Part shown: in pieces, positions 26,949 to 35,716 of the stretch | Layout: each line of letters opens with the position of its first letter | Position numbering within the stretch: position 1 is the stretch's first letter | Assembly (NCBI GenBank): GCA_029212365.1 | Contig: JARGOC010000002.1 | Location: 62,001 to 126,000 of the forward strand | Direction of reading: 5' to 3' | Length of the DNA: 64,000 bases | Origin: Roseovarius sp. | GTDB lineage: Bacteria > Pseudomonadota > Alphaproteobacteria > Rhodobacterales > Rhodobacteraceae | Translations under genes and position numbers: made by a program | Notes under the pieces: generated by a model | Told to the model about the DNA's origin: nothing | Database searches by the model: none | Seen by the model: only the letters and a program-made list of their open reading frames with translations

Positions 26949-28073
26949 CTATCCCTCCAACAGCACGCCGGCCGTTTCAGACCAGCTGAGCCAGACGTCG
27001 TCTTCCCAGGTGAAGGGCCGGGCCGACAGGCGACGCGTGTTGGCGGCCTGAGATTTGATAATCTGCCCGTTGGGCAACTCAACATGATAGGTGGAGAGGT
27101 TGCCAAGATAAGCAATATCCAGGATTTTGCCCTGTAGGGCGTTGGGCGTGTTTTCCGGTTTATCGGCTGAGATCGCCACCTTCTCGGGGCGGATCGCCAG
27201 ATGACACGCCTGACCTTTGGTAAATCTGCGCTCGGACTTGGCGCGCAGAGTGGGCTGACCTTCGGCAAAGGTGATATCGTTGCTGACACCACTTGGTGTG
27301 GCAGTGCCAGTTATGATGGTCACGTCACCAATGAAATCTGCCACATAAACTGATTCTGGCATTTCATAGATCCGTGCGGGTGTGTCGGCCTGAATGATCT
27401 GACCGTGGTCCATGACGGCGACACGGCTGGCGACGGTCATCGCCTCTTCCTGATCGTGGGTGACGATCACAAATGTGGTGCCGGTTTTTTCCTGAATATC
27501 CATCAGTTCAAACTGGGTGTCCTGACGCAGTTTGGCATCCAATGCGCCAAGTGGTTCATCAAGCAGCAGCAGTTTGGGGGCTTTGGCCAGTGCGCGCGCC
27601 AATGCAACACGCTGGCGTTGCCCCCCCGAGATTTGGTGCGGCTTGCGCTTGGCAAATTTTTCAAGCCGGGTGAGTTTGAGCATCTCATCCACACGAGCGT
27701 CTATATCGGGCCTGGCCATTCGGTCTCGCTTGAGGCCAAAGGCGATGTTTTCCCAGATATTCAGATGCGGAAACAAAGCATAGGACTGAAACATCATGTT
27801 CGTGGCGCGCTTGTTGGGCGGGATCGGGGCAATGTCCTGACCGCCCAGAAGGATGGTGCCCTCGGTGGGGGTTTCAAACCCGGCGAGCATGCGCATCAGC
27901 GTGGTTTTACCGCAGCCCGAGGGGCCTAGCAGGGCAAAGAATTCCTGTTCGTAAATATCAAAGGACTGATTGTCGATGGCGGTGAAATCACCAAAGCGCT
28001 TTGTCACGTTTTGGAACTGAATGAGCGGTTTTTCATTCGGATCGTTCCAAGGCTCAAAGACTTTTTCGGCCAT
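26949..28073 (-). CDS. potG: Polyamine ABC transporter ATP-binding protein (PotG/PotA-like)
   Basis: ATPase subunit of importer 1, 374 residues. Walker A LLGPSGCGKTT, Q-loop MMFQSYALFP, signature QISGGQRQRVALARAL, Walker B KLLLLDEPLGALD and the switch His in VIVTHDQEEAM are intact. A TOBE domain follows from about 290 and probably senses intracellular polyamine. The N-terminal extension NDPNEKPLIQFQNVTKRFG is typical of PotG. A hairpin in the 81-base gap between the binding protein gene and this gene may lower its expression relative to the binding protein. Confidence 0.9.
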   Translation of the reverse strand: MAEKVFEPWNDPNEKPLIQFQNVTKRFGDFTAIDNQSFDIYEQEFFALLGPSGCGKTTLMRMLAGFETPTEGTILLGGQDIAPIPPNKRATNMMFQSYALFPHLNIWENIAFGLKRDRMARPDIDARVDEMLKLTRLEKFAKRKPHQISGGQRQRVALARALAKAPKLLLLDEPLGALDAKLRQDTQFELMDIQEKTGTTFVIVTHDQEEAMTVASRVAVMDHGQIIQADTPARIYEMPESVYVADFIGDVTIITGTATPSGVSNDITFAEGQPTLRAKSERRFTKGQACHLAIRPEKVAISADKPENTPNALQGKILDIAYLGNLSTYHVELPNGQIIKSQAANTRRLSARPFTWEDDVWLSWSETAGVLLEG

Positions 28074-28109
28074 CTCTTGTCCCCGCAGTTTATTTTATTG
28101 TTATGGTGA

Positions 28110-28133
28110 CCCGCGCAAAATGTTCCGCGCGGG
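28110..28133 (-). terminator. Hairpin after the binding-protein gene (attenuator/stabiliser)
   Basis: CCCGCGC (28110-28116) and GCGCGGG (28127-28133) form a 7-bp GC stem with a 10-base loop between potF and potG. No proper T-run follows, so it is more likely a partial terminator or a 3' mRNA stabiliser that raises binding-protein yield. A similar hairpin occupies the same place in importer 2 (38037-38057). Confidence 0.45.
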
Positions 28134-28154
28134 CCATGTGTGTTGGTCAGGCGT

Positions 28155-29240
28155 TTAAGTGCCTGATTTGATCTTGGTCCACAGACGCGTCACGACGCGC
28201 TGCACCTTCGACGGATAAGGCGTGATGGTATAAAGGTTCTTGATCGTCTCAGGCGTTGGATAGATCGCCGGATCATTGATCACGTCGTCTTCCAGCAGGG
28301 GCTGAGACGCCTCGTTGCCGTTGGCGTAGTAAACGTAGTTTGACGCATCCGCCATGTTCTGCGCGTCCATGATGAAGTTCAGGAACTTATGCGCGCCAGT
28401 TACGTTGGGGGCATCGGTGGGGATGGCCATTTGGTCAAACCACATCAGCGACCCTTCGGCGAAGGCGTTATATGCGATTTCAACACCGTTTTCGGCCTCG
28501 GCTGCACGATCACGAGCTTGCAATACGTCCCCCGACCAGCCAACCGCCACGCAGATGTCACCATTGGCCAGAGCATTGATGTATTCTGAGCTGTGGAATT
28601 TCTTCACATAGGGCGTGACACCCGCCAATACATCTTCAACCTTGGCAATCACGTCGGGGTCTTTGCTGTCGGGGTCTTCGCCCAGATATTGCAGGACCAT
28701 TGGGATAATCTCGGTCGGAGCATCCAGGAAATACACGCCGCAGGCGGCCAGTTTTTCCATGTTCTCAGGTTTCAAAATCAGATCCATACTGTCCATCGGG
28801 ACGTCAGCCCCCAATGCTTCGGTGACTTTAGCGACATTCACGCCGAGGCCAGTCGTGCCCCACATGTAGTTGATGGAATAGGCGTTATCGGGATCATATT
28901 TGGCGGTGCGCTCTTGGATGACGCCCCACATGTTGGTGGCGTTGGGCAGTTGGGTTGGGTCCAGTTTCTGGAACGCGCCCGCCGTGATCTGGCGTTGCAG
29001 GAAGGTGCCTGTGGGCACAACCACATCATAGCCAGACCCACCGGCCAGCATTTTGGTTTCCAGCACTTCGTTGCTGTCAAACACATCATAGATCAGCTCG
29101 ATGCCGGTTTCGGCTTCAAATTTCTCCAGCAGCGCTTCGTCGATGTAGTCAGACCAGTTGTATACGCGCACTTCTTCGGCCGAGGCAGCAATTGTACCCA
29201 GCGCCAAGGCGGCGGTGGTGGTCAGAATCAGTTTTTTCAT
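28155..29240 (-). CDS. potF: Putrescine-type ABC transporter substrate-binding protein (PotF-like)
   Basis: Periplasmic binding protein of 361 residues with a Sec signal peptide (MKKLILTTTAALALGTIAAS, cleavage near ASAEE). The polyamine-binding motif VYNWSDYI at the start of the mature protein and CVAVGWSGDVLQA in the second lobe match PotF residues that contact putrescine. The ATG at 29240 has GGAGACC upstream; the longer frame is rejected. First gene of importer 1, divergent from a GntR regulator with a TTTGATCAAA palindrome between them. Confidence 0.88.
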   Translation of the reverse strand: MKKLILTTTAALALGTIAASAEEVRVYNWSDYIDEALLEKFEAETGIELIYDVFDSNEVLETKMLAGGSGYDVVVPTGTFLQRQITAGAFQKLDPTQLPNATNMWGVIQERTAKYDPDNAYSINYMWGTTGLGVNVAKVTEALGADVPMDSMDLILKPENMEKLAACGVYFLDAPTEIIPMVLQYLGEDPDSKDPDVIAKVEDVLAGVTPYVKKFHSSEYINALANGDICVAVGWSGDVLQARDRAAEAENGVEIAYNAFAEGSLMWFDQMAIPTDAPNVTGAHKFLNFIMDAQNMADASNYVYYANGNEASQPLLEDDVINDPAIYPTPETIKNLYTITPYPSKVQRVVTRLWTKIKSGT

Positions 29241-29285
29241 GGTGGTCTCCCGTTGGTCGGCTTTGTTTGGTCGCGCCGTGCGCGA

Positions 29286-29305
29286 GGATTTGATCAAAAA
29301 AATCC
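29286..29305. promoter_or_regulatory. Palindrome in the potF-gntR divergent promoter
   Basis: GGATTT (29286-29291) and AAATCC (29300-29305) flank a perfect TTTGATCAAA palindrome (29289-29298). A related TTTGATCATA occurs in the aminotransferase promoter on the other side of the gntR gene. GntR/FCD regulators bind short palindromes of this kind, so it is a candidate operator for the adjacent regulator. Confidence 0.45.
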
Positions 29306-29389
29306 ACACTTGGCAATATGGTAATGGTTTCATGCAACCGTTAGACTCGCAAGTTATTGCAACTGATCTACGGATGGACCCGAGCCATT

Positions 29390-30070
29390 ATGCCCCAAAC
29401 TGCGCGCCAAACGCCGACCCCGCAAAACACTCCGCACCGCTTGCCTGCGCATGAGTTGATTTACCGCCAGCTGCGCAATCTGGTGCTGTTTGGTGATCTG
29501 GCACCCGGACAGGCAGTAACCATTCAGGGACTGACTGACCGGCTGAACACCGGCATGACCCCGGTACGCGAGGCAATTCGACGGTTGATTTCCGAAGGCG
29601 CGCTGGAGTTTCAGGGCAACAGGCGGGTCAGTGTTCCGGTGCTTTCGGCGGACAATATCAGTGAACTAATTCTTGCCCGGCAATGGCTTGACCCGCATTT
29701 AACCCTGCGGGCGACAGAGCGGGCGACACTGGACGATCTGGATGCTCTGACCACCTTGGATGAGGATTTGGACAAGGCCATAGCCAAGGGTGATCTGCGC
29801 GCCTATCTGGAGCTGAATTACCGCTTTCACCAGCAAATCTATCGTATCGCAGATGCCCCCATTTTGGCCGATCTGGCCGAGGGGTTGTGGCTGCGGTTTG
29901 GCCCGTCATTAAGGGTGGTTTGCGGTCGTTTGGGCACGCAGAACCTGCCTGATAAACACAAGGACATGCTGGGGGCCATGCACGCCCGAGATGCCGAGGC
30001 CGCAGCGCGTGCGATCCGAGAGGATGTGATCCAGGGAATGGAGCAAGTTCGGCACGCTTTACAAATTTGA
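29390..30070 (+). CDS. GntR family regulator, FCD (FadR-like) subfamily
   Basis: About 226 residues: N-terminal winged helix (LIYRQLRNLVLFGDLAPGQ, LTDRLNTGMTPVREAIRRL, SEGALEFQGNRRVSVP) and an all-helical FCD domain from about 95, with the metal-ligand-like YRFHQQIYR. The ATG at 29390 is preferred over an ATG-less upstream extension. It sits between potF (divergent) and the aminotransferase (same strand), with related palindromes in both promoters, and so is the likely regulator of polyamine uptake and breakdown. Confidence 0.88.
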   Translation: MPQTARQTPTPQNTPHRLPAHELIYRQLRNLVLFGDLAPGQAVTIQGLTDRLNTGMTPVREAIRRLISEGALEFQGNRRVSVPVLSADNISELILARQWLDPHLTLRATERATLDDLDALTTLDEDLDKAIAKGDLRAYLELNYRFHQQIYRIADAPILADLAEGLWLRFGPSLRVVCGRLGTQNLPDKHKDMLGAMHARDAEAAARAIREDVIQGMEQVRHALQI

Positions 30071-30089
30071 GGGTCAGGTACTGATTCGA

Positions 30090-30117
30090 TTGACACTGAA
30101 TAATTTGATCATATTCT
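30090..30117 (+). promoter_or_regulatory. Promoter of the aminotransferase gene with embedded operator
   Basis: TTGACA at 30090-30095 and TATTCT at 30112-30117 are separated by 16 bases, a good sigma-70 match. TTTGATCATA (30104-30113) fills the spacer and resembles the palindrome in the potF-gntR promoter. A bound GntR protein would block RNA polymerase here. Confidence 0.5.
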
Positions 30118-30185
30118 AGATGCAGGTCCGTTTGGCGTGCGATCCAGCGGAAGCTTTCTTTTTCTTTGATGTGAGGGAATGACCC

Positions 30186-31583
30186 ATGACAATGATCACC
30201 AACCATATGCCCACAGCCGAATTACAAGCGTTGGATGCGGCGCACCATCTGCACCCGTTTACCAAGGGTAACGACATCAACGCCAAGGGCGCGCGGGTGA
30301 TCACACGGGCCAATGGCTCAACCCTGACTGACAGTGATGGCAATGAATTCCTGGATGCAATGGCCGGTCTGTGGTGCGTAAATCTGGGGTATGGCCGCAA
30401 TGAGCTGGCTGATGCCGCAGCGCGCCAGATGAAAGAGCTGCCGTACTATAACACCTTCTTTCAAACGACACATGTGCCTGTCATTGCGCTGGCCGCGCGG
30501 ATTACGGAGCTGACGCCGGGTGATCTGAACCACACGTTTTTTGCCAGCTCCGGGTCCGAGGCGAATGACACCAACATCCGCCTTGTGCGCACCTATTGGG
30601 CGCAAAAGGGCAAGCCGTCAAAGAAAACCATCATTGCCCGCAAGAATGGCTATCATGGTTCCTCTATGGGCTCGGCCAGTCTGGGCGGCATGTCAGCGAT
30701 GCATGCGCAGGGTGGTCTGCCCATCGCGGACATTCACCATATCGACCAGCCGCATTGGTATGCTGAAGGCGGCGACACCAGCCCCGAAGAATTTGGCCTT
30801 CAGCGCGCGCAGCTGCTGGAAAAGGCGATCAATGACATCGGTGAAGATAATGTTGCGGCCTTTATTGCCGAGCCGGTTCAGGGGGCTGGCGGTGTGGTTA
30901 TTCCACCTGCCACCTATTGGCCGGAAATTCAGCGTATCTGCGAAAAGTATGAGATCCTGTTGATTGCGGATGAGGTGATCTGTGGATTTGGCCGAACCGG
31001 TAACTGGTTTGGGTCTGAAACCTTTGGCATTCGCCCTGATATCATGACCATCGCCAAGGGTCTTAGCTCGGGCTATATGCCGATCGGCGGTTCGGTTGTG
31101 TCCGATGAGGTGGCCTCCGTGATCGACCAATGTGAATTCAGCCATGGGTATACATACTCAGGCCATCCGGTGGCCTGTGCTGTGGCGCTAGAGAACCTGC
31201 GTATTCTGGACGAAGAAGGTATTGTCGCGCGTGCCGGAACTGAGACGGCGCCCTACCTGAAACAGAAATGGGAGAGCCTGGCAGATCATCCATTGGTAGG
31301 TGAAGCACGGATTGTGGGCATGATGGGGTCCATCGCGCTGTCACCACATAAGGAAAGCCGCGCCATGTTTGCCGCAGATGCTGGCACAGCCGGGGTGATT
31401 GGCCGTGATGCGTGTTTCGACAATGGTTTGATCATGCGTCATGTCGGTGACAGGATGGTGATTTCGCCACCGCTGGTGATCACCAAGGATGAGATAGACA
31501 CATTGGCTGATCGTGCATGGAAGGCGCTTGATGCTACCCATGCGCGCCTGAAGGACGAAGGCCTGATGAAAGCCGCCAGTTAA
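30186..31583 (+). CDS. spuC: Class III aminotransferase, putrescine:pyruvate type (SpuC-like)
   Basis: PLP-dependent omega-aminotransferase of 465 residues. The start LDAAHHLHPFTKGNDI, GLWCVNLGYGRNEL, the PLP phosphate site SSGSEANDTNIRL, IADEVICGFGRTGNWFG and the Schiff-base lysine in MTIAKGLSSGY are typical of putrescine/taurine/beta-alanine-pyruvate transaminases. Next to a PotF-type importer and its GntR regulator, the likely reaction is putrescine + pyruvate to 4-aminobutanal + alanine. The stop overlaps the start of a GNAT gene by one base. Confidence 0.75.
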   Translation: MTMITNHMPTAELQALDAAHHLHPFTKGNDINAKGARVITRANGSTLTDSDGNEFLDAMAGLWCVNLGYGRNELADAAARQMKELPYYNTFFQTTHVPVIALAARITELTPGDLNHTFFASSGSEANDTNIRLVRTYWAQKGKPSKKTIIARKNGYHGSSMGSASLGGMSAMHAQGGLPIADIHHIDQPHWYAEGGDTSPEEFGLQRAQLLEKAINDIGEDNVAAFIAEPVQGAGGVVIPPATYWPEIQRICEKYEILLIADEVICGFGRTGNWFGSETFGIRPDIMTIAKGLSSGYMPIGGSVVSDEVASVIDQCEFSHGYTYSGHPVACAVALENLRILDEEGIVARAGTETAPYLKQKWESLADHPLVGEARIVGMMGSIALSPHKESRAMFAADAGTAGVIGRDACFDNGLIMRHVGDRMVISPPLVITKDEIDTLADRAWKALDATHARLKDEGLMKAAS

Positions 31584-32131
31584 TGGTGTTTGATCGTCAA
31601 CCCGTGTTGGAAGGGCCGCAGCTTTTGTTGCGGCCTTTGCAATTGGATGATCGTGAGGCGCTGTTTGCTGCGGCATCGGACCCTGCTATCTGGGCTGGGC
31701 ATCCAGTAAAAAACCGGTACGAACAGGCGGTGTTTGACCCATATTTTGATATCTTGCTGGCCAGCGGCGAAACCCTCGTGGTGATTGACAAGGCCAAGGA
31801 TCAGGTGATCGGTTGTTCGCGCTATTACACGCCGGGCGTGCGGCCGGGTACGATTGCGGTTGGGTATACGTTTTTGATGCCTGCCTATTGGGGCGGTGCC
31901 ACGAATTTTGAACTGAAAACGCTGATGTTTGACCATGTGTTTGACAGCGTTGACGAGGTTTGGCTGGATATCGGACCCACCAACATCCGCTCGCAAAAGG
32001 CGACGATGAAGCTGGGTGCAAAAAAGGTGTTTGCAGGGTGTTTGGACTTGGGCGCCGGGCGCGAGGCTGATTATTTCAGTTATACCTTAAGCCGCGCGGA
32101 TTGGGATGCGGTGCGGGCGGTCAAAGGCTGA
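31583..32131 (+). CDS. GNAT family N-acetyltransferase (RimJ/RimL-like)
   Basis: 182 residues with a RimJ/RimL-type GNAT fold: LLLRPLQLDDREALFAAASD at the start, the acceptor-site region VIGCSRYYTPG, GYTFLMPAYWGGATNFELK and the acetyl-CoA region IGPTNIRSQKATMKLGAKKV. The ATG overlaps the aminotransferase stop (TAATG), so it is translationally coupled to it. It may acetylate a diamine or amino-acid intermediate in the pathway, but the substrate is not known. Confidence 0.8.
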   Translation: MVFDRQPVLEGPQLLLRPLQLDDREALFAAASDPAIWAGHPVKNRYEQAVFDPYFDILLASGETLVVIDKAKDQVIGCSRYYTPGVRPGTIAVGYTFLMPAYWGGATNFELKTLMFDHVFDSVDEVWLDIGPTNIRSQKATMKLGAKKVFAGCLDLGAGREADYFSYTLSRADWDAVRAVKG

Positions 32132-32159
32132 CGACCGCTCGGCGCGAGTTTTGCCCCAC

Positions 32160-33344
32160 CTAGTCCTTCACAAACAGTTTGCGCGGCAAATCGCAGAATG
32201 CCTCGGCTGGGCCGTCGTTTTTGATCAGGATTGTTTCGGTGGTTTCCAGCCCCCAGCTGTCCATCCAGAGGGCTGGCATGAAATGAAACACCATACCGGG
32301 TTCCAGCACTGTCTCATCCTCAAGACGAATAGAGGCGGTGCGCTCACCCCAGTCGGGGGGATAGGACAGGCCTATGGGATAGCCCATGCGCCCCTCGCGT
32401 TTGATGCCGTGTTTGGCCAGAACATCCATGAAGGCCTGTGCGATATCACTGGTCTTGTTGCCCGCGCGCGCGGCGTCTAGCGCAGCAGAGATGCCTTCGA
32501 CCTGTGCTTGTTCAGCGTCCAGCATGTCTTGTGGTGGTTTGCCCAGATACACGGTGCGGCACAGTGGGGAATGATACCTGCGGTAAACGCCCGACAGCTC
32601 AAAGAACGTGGCTTCGCCTTGCACCATTTGATTGCCGTTCCATGTCAGATGCGCGGCGGTGGCGTCCTCGCCCGAGGGGGTCAGCGGGACAATGGCGGGA
32701 TAATCGCCCCAGATATCATCAACGCCGGTGATGGCGGCATGAAAAATGTCTGCAACCAGATCGTTTTTGCGCACACCAGGGGCTGACAGATCAATCGCGG
32801 ATTGCACAATTTTTTCAGAGATACGCGAAGCCTTGCGAATAAACGCGATCTCTTCGTCTGATTTGATCAGACGTTGCCAATTCACCAGTGCGGTGGCGTC
32901 AACCAGCGTGGCGTCGGGCAGTTCCTGGGACAAAACAGCGTGGGCCTTGGCAGAGTAATAGTAATTCTCCATCTCAACCCCGATACGCGCATTGGCGTAC
33001 CCGCGTGCGCGGATTTGTTCGGCCAGATCCTGCATTGGGTGGCGCTGGGTGGATTGCACAAAGTGGTCTGCATACCCAAGGATGTTTTCATCCTGCATCC
33101 AACAGGTGCGCCGCCCGCCCAGCATATCCATGTGGCGGCCCCACCAGATGGGCTCACCTTCCATACCCAACAGGACACCTTGATGCACATAGAATGACCA
33201 TCCGTCATAGGCTGTCAGCCAGGCCTGATTGGACGGGTCGGTGATAAACATGCAGTCGATACCGGCCTTGGCCATCGCGGCACGGGTCTTGACGATACGG
33301 CGGTCAAACTCGGCCTGAGAAAACGGCAGGTCTTTGAGGGTCAT
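32160..33344 (-). CDS. doeA: M24-family hydrolase, ectoine hydrolase DoeA-like
   Basis: 394 residues of the creatinase/aminopeptidase P (pita-bread) fold. MTLKDLPFSQAEFDRRI, FITDPSNQAWLTAYDGWSF, GRHMDMLGGRRTCW, GVEMENYYYSAKAH and VDATALVNWQRLIKSDEEI closely resemble DoeA/EutD ectoine hydrolases, which open ectoine to N-acetyl-diaminobutyrate. The start at 33344 gives the family length; 81 upstream codons in frame lie in the divergent promoter and are rejected. It faces an AsnC/Lrp regulator, as DoeX accompanies doeA in Halomonas. The deacetylase DoeB is not in the window. Confidence 0.75.
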   Translation of the reverse strand: MTLKDLPFSQAEFDRRIVKTRAAMAKAGIDCMFITDPSNQAWLTAYDGWSFYVHQGVLLGMEGEPIWWGRHMDMLGGRRTCWMQDENILGYADHFVQSTQRHPMQDLAEQIRARGYANARIGVEMENYYYSAKAHAVLSQELPDATLVDATALVNWQRLIKSDEEIAFIRKASRISEKIVQSAIDLSAPGVRKNDLVADIFHAAITGVDDIWGDYPAIVPLTPSGEDATAAHLTWNGNQMVQGEATFFELSGVYRRYHSPLCRTVYLGKPPQDMLDAEQAQVEGISAALDAARAGNKTSDIAQAFMDVLAKHGIKREGRMGYPIGLSYPPDWGERTASIRLEDETVLEPGMVFHFMPALWMDSWGLETTETILIKNDGPAEAFCDLPRKLFVKD

Positions 33345-33571
33345 GGCGGGCTCCGCTGTTGAATTGTTTTGCCTATGAAACAGCGGTTTACCGAGACGTG
33401 CCCCCTGAAAACCGGCACAGTAGGTCGTTTTTGGATGATGTGGCGGGCCAGACTTTGAGTTAAGTTTGTGCAAACCCATGTGGAGCCTAAAAAGATGACA
33501 CAGATTGTACGCCTGTTGGGCGGGCACAAAAGCGGCTGTCCTTCCTGCGCGATTGTGCCAAACTGTAAACC

Positions 33572-34045
33572 ATGAAACTGGATGCACGCGATATCGCCAT
33601 TCTACGGGTGTTGACGGCCGAGGGGCGCATCACCAATGCCGATCTGGCCGCGCGTGTGGGCCTGTCGGCCAGCCCCTGTTGGGAGCGTGTGCGCCGGTTG
33701 GAAAAGGCCGGGGTCATCGAAAGTTACAATGCTCGGATCAACCTCAAGAAACTTGGGCCGTCGATCACTGTTTTTGTGACGGTTGAGTTGACCGATCATA
33801 CCGCACGTGCCTTTCGGTTGTTTGAAGCGCATGTTGACGGGATACCCGAGGTTGCGGCGTGTTGGGCGCTGGGGGGAGGGCTGGATTATCTGATGCAGGT
33901 GATCACCCGCGATATTGAGGCCTATCAAGAGGTTATGGATGCGCTTTTAGAGGCCCAGGTCGGGCTGGCGCGATATTTTACCCATGTTGTGACCAAGCCG
34001 GTGAAGGGGCCTTGTGGGCCACCGCTGGATCAGTTGTTGGGATGA
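33572..34045 (+). CDS. Lrp/AsnC family regulator (DoeX-like)
   Basis: 157 residues: AsnC-type helix-turn-helix (LDARDIAILRVLTAEGRITN, LAARVGLSASPCWERVRRLEKAGVI) and a RAM effector domain (AACWALGGGLDYLMQVITRDIEAYQ). The ATG follows a 227-base divergent region shared with the doeA-like gene. By analogy with DoeX/EutR-linked systems it probably senses an ectoine-derived amino acid such as diaminobutyrate and controls the flanking hydrolase and transaminase genes. The C-terminal PVKGPCGPPLDQLLG tail is short. Confidence 0.85.
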   Translation: MKLDARDIAILRVLTAEGRITNADLAARVGLSASPCWERVRRLEKAGVIESYNARINLKKLGPSITVFVTVELTDHTARAFRLFEAHVDGIPEVAACWALGGGLDYLMQVITRDIEAYQEVMDALLEAQVGLARYFTHVVTKPVKGPCGPPLDQLLG

Positions 34046-34149
34046 TGGCAGAAGGATCTTCTGTGAAATGCCCTGAGTTCAGTTACACAGGCTGAGACAT
34101 TCAGGGCAGGTTTACGCCCTATGACCCAACACGACGCCAAAGGTGCAGC

Positions 34150-35520
34150 ATGCTGAAAAACGACCAACTTGATCAATGGGACCGCGAAAACTTCTTTCAC
34201 CCCTCGACTCATCTGGCTGAATTTGCCCGTGGCGAAATGGCCAGCCGGATCATCACCGGAGGGACGAATTGCCATATCGAGGATCGTGACGGCAACAAGA
34301 TGCTGGATGCTTTTGCTGGCTTATATTGTGTGAATGTTGGGTATGGTCGTCAGGATATTGCCGATGCGATTGCGGCGCAGGCCAAGGAACTGGCCTATTA
34401 TCATGCCTATGTTGGCCATGGCACCGAGGCGTCAATCACGCTGGCCAAGATGATCCTGGACCGTGCACCGGATAATATGAGCAAGGTCTATTTCGGGTTG
34501 AGCGGATCAGATGCCAATGAGACCAACATCAAGCTGATCTGGTATTACAACAACATCCTTGGACGGCCCGAGAAAAAGAAGATCATCAGCCGTTGGCGCG
34601 GGTATCACGGATCGGGCCTGATGACCGGATCGCTGACCGGGCTTGATCTGTTTCACAAGAAGTTTGATCTGCCGTTGGCGCAGGTGGTGCATACTGAAGC
34701 GCCATATTACTTCCGCCGGGATGATCTGAAGCAATCTGAGGAACAGTTCGTGGCGCATTGTGCGGCTGAGCTTGAGGCGTTGATTGAACGTGAAGGCGCA
34801 GACACCATTGCCGCCTTTATTGGCGAGCCGGTGCTGGGCACGGGTGGTATTGTGCCGCCCCCCGCGGGGTATTGGCAGGCCATTCAGGCCGTGTTGCGCA
34901 AACATGACATCCTTTTGGTTGCCGATGAGGTGGTCACGGGCTTTGGCCGGTTGGGCACAATGTTTGGCGCTGATCACTATGGGTTTGAGGCCGATCTGAT
35001 CACCATCGCCAAGGGGCTGACAAGTGCCTATGCGCCGCTGTCAGGGTCGATTGTCGGTGACAAGATGTGGAAAGTCCTGGAACAGGGCACTGATGAAAAC
35101 GGCCCTATCGGCCACGGCTGGACCTATTCGGCGCACCCCATTGGCGCGGCAGCGGGCGTGGCCAATCTAAAGCTGCTGGATGAGCTGAACCTTGTGAATA
35201 ACGCCGGCGAAATAGGGAGCTATCTGAACGCAGCGATGCGCGCGGCGTTGGGTGATCATGCCCATGTGGGCGAGGTGCGTGGAGAAGGTATGCTGTGCGC
35301 GGTGGAATTTGTGAAAGACCGCGATAGTCGCACATTCTTTGATGCTGCTGACAAAACCGGACCCCAAATTGCGGCCGCGCTGGGCGCGCAGGATGTGATC
35401 GCAAGAGCGATGCCGCAAGGTGATATTCTGGGATTTGCGCCCCCCTTCTGCCTGACCCGAGAGGAGGCGGATGAGGTGGTTGCAAAAACTGCGAAGGCTG
35501 TAAAGTCTGTGTTGGGATAA
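34150..35520 (+). CDS. Class III aminotransferase, diaminobutyrate/diamine type (DoeD-like candidate)
   Basis: 456-residue PLP transaminase. Landmarks are WDRENFFHPSTHLAEFARGE, GLYCVNVGYGRQDIADAI, SGSDANETNIKLIWYYNN, the Asp of VADEVVTGFGRLGTMFG and the lysine in ITIAKGLTSAYAPLSG. It is similar in class but clearly different from the SpuC-like enzyme at 30186. Adjacent to DoeX-like and DoeA-like genes, it could convert L-2,4-diaminobutyrate to aspartate semialdehyde; a polyamine or GABA transaminase role is the alternative, given the polyamine importer that follows. Confidence 0.7.
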   Translation: MLKNDQLDQWDRENFFHPSTHLAEFARGEMASRIITGGTNCHIEDRDGNKMLDAFAGLYCVNVGYGRQDIADAIAAQAKELAYYHAYVGHGTEASITLAKMILDRAPDNMSKVYFGLSGSDANETNIKLIWYYNNILGRPEKKKIISRWRGYHGSGLMTGSLTGLDLFHKKFDLPLAQVVHTEAPYYFRRDDLKQSEEQFVAHCAAELEALIEREGADTIAAFIGEPVLGTGGIVPPPAGYWQAIQAVLRKHDILLVADEVVTGFGRLGTMFGADHYGFEADLITIAKGLTSAYAPLSGSIVGDKMWKVLEQGTDENGPIGHGWTYSAHPIGAAAGVANLKLLDELNLVNNAGEIGSYLNAAMRAALGDHAHVGEVRGEGMLCAVEFVKDRDSRTFFDAADKTGPQIAAALGAQDVIARAMPQGDILGFAPPFCLTREEADEVVAKTAKAVKSVLG

Positions 35521-35592
35521 CCCAAAACACAGTTCTCACTCTTGAGTTAACACGAATCAATTGGCCTGAAATTTAGTATGGATGGGGAAAAT

Positions 35593-35654
35593 ACAGGCCA
35601 GATGGCGCAACTATTGCTGAGTATGTCGCACCGTGCTTGCATCTGGCCTGTTTT
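35593..35654 (+). terminator. Stem-loop with T-run after the aminotransferase
   Basis: ACAGGCCAGATG (35593-35604) and CATCTGGCCTGT (35640-35651) are perfect 12-bp arms with a 35-base loop, followed by TTTT. The left flank is A-rich, so it could work on both strands. The unusually long loop makes it less canonical; an operator or RNA element for the importer 2 genes is an alternative. Confidence 0.5.
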
Positions 35655-35716
35655 AACGATTTAGTCTGAACCTAACGTGGGGCAAACCCGCGAAAGATAA
35701 AAACGGGGAGTCCGAT

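Noticed and set aside
28593..29324. Plus-strand open frame of 243 codons opposite potF
   Set aside because: Antisense shadow; the minus-strand frame encodes a full binding protein with signal peptide and ribosome site.
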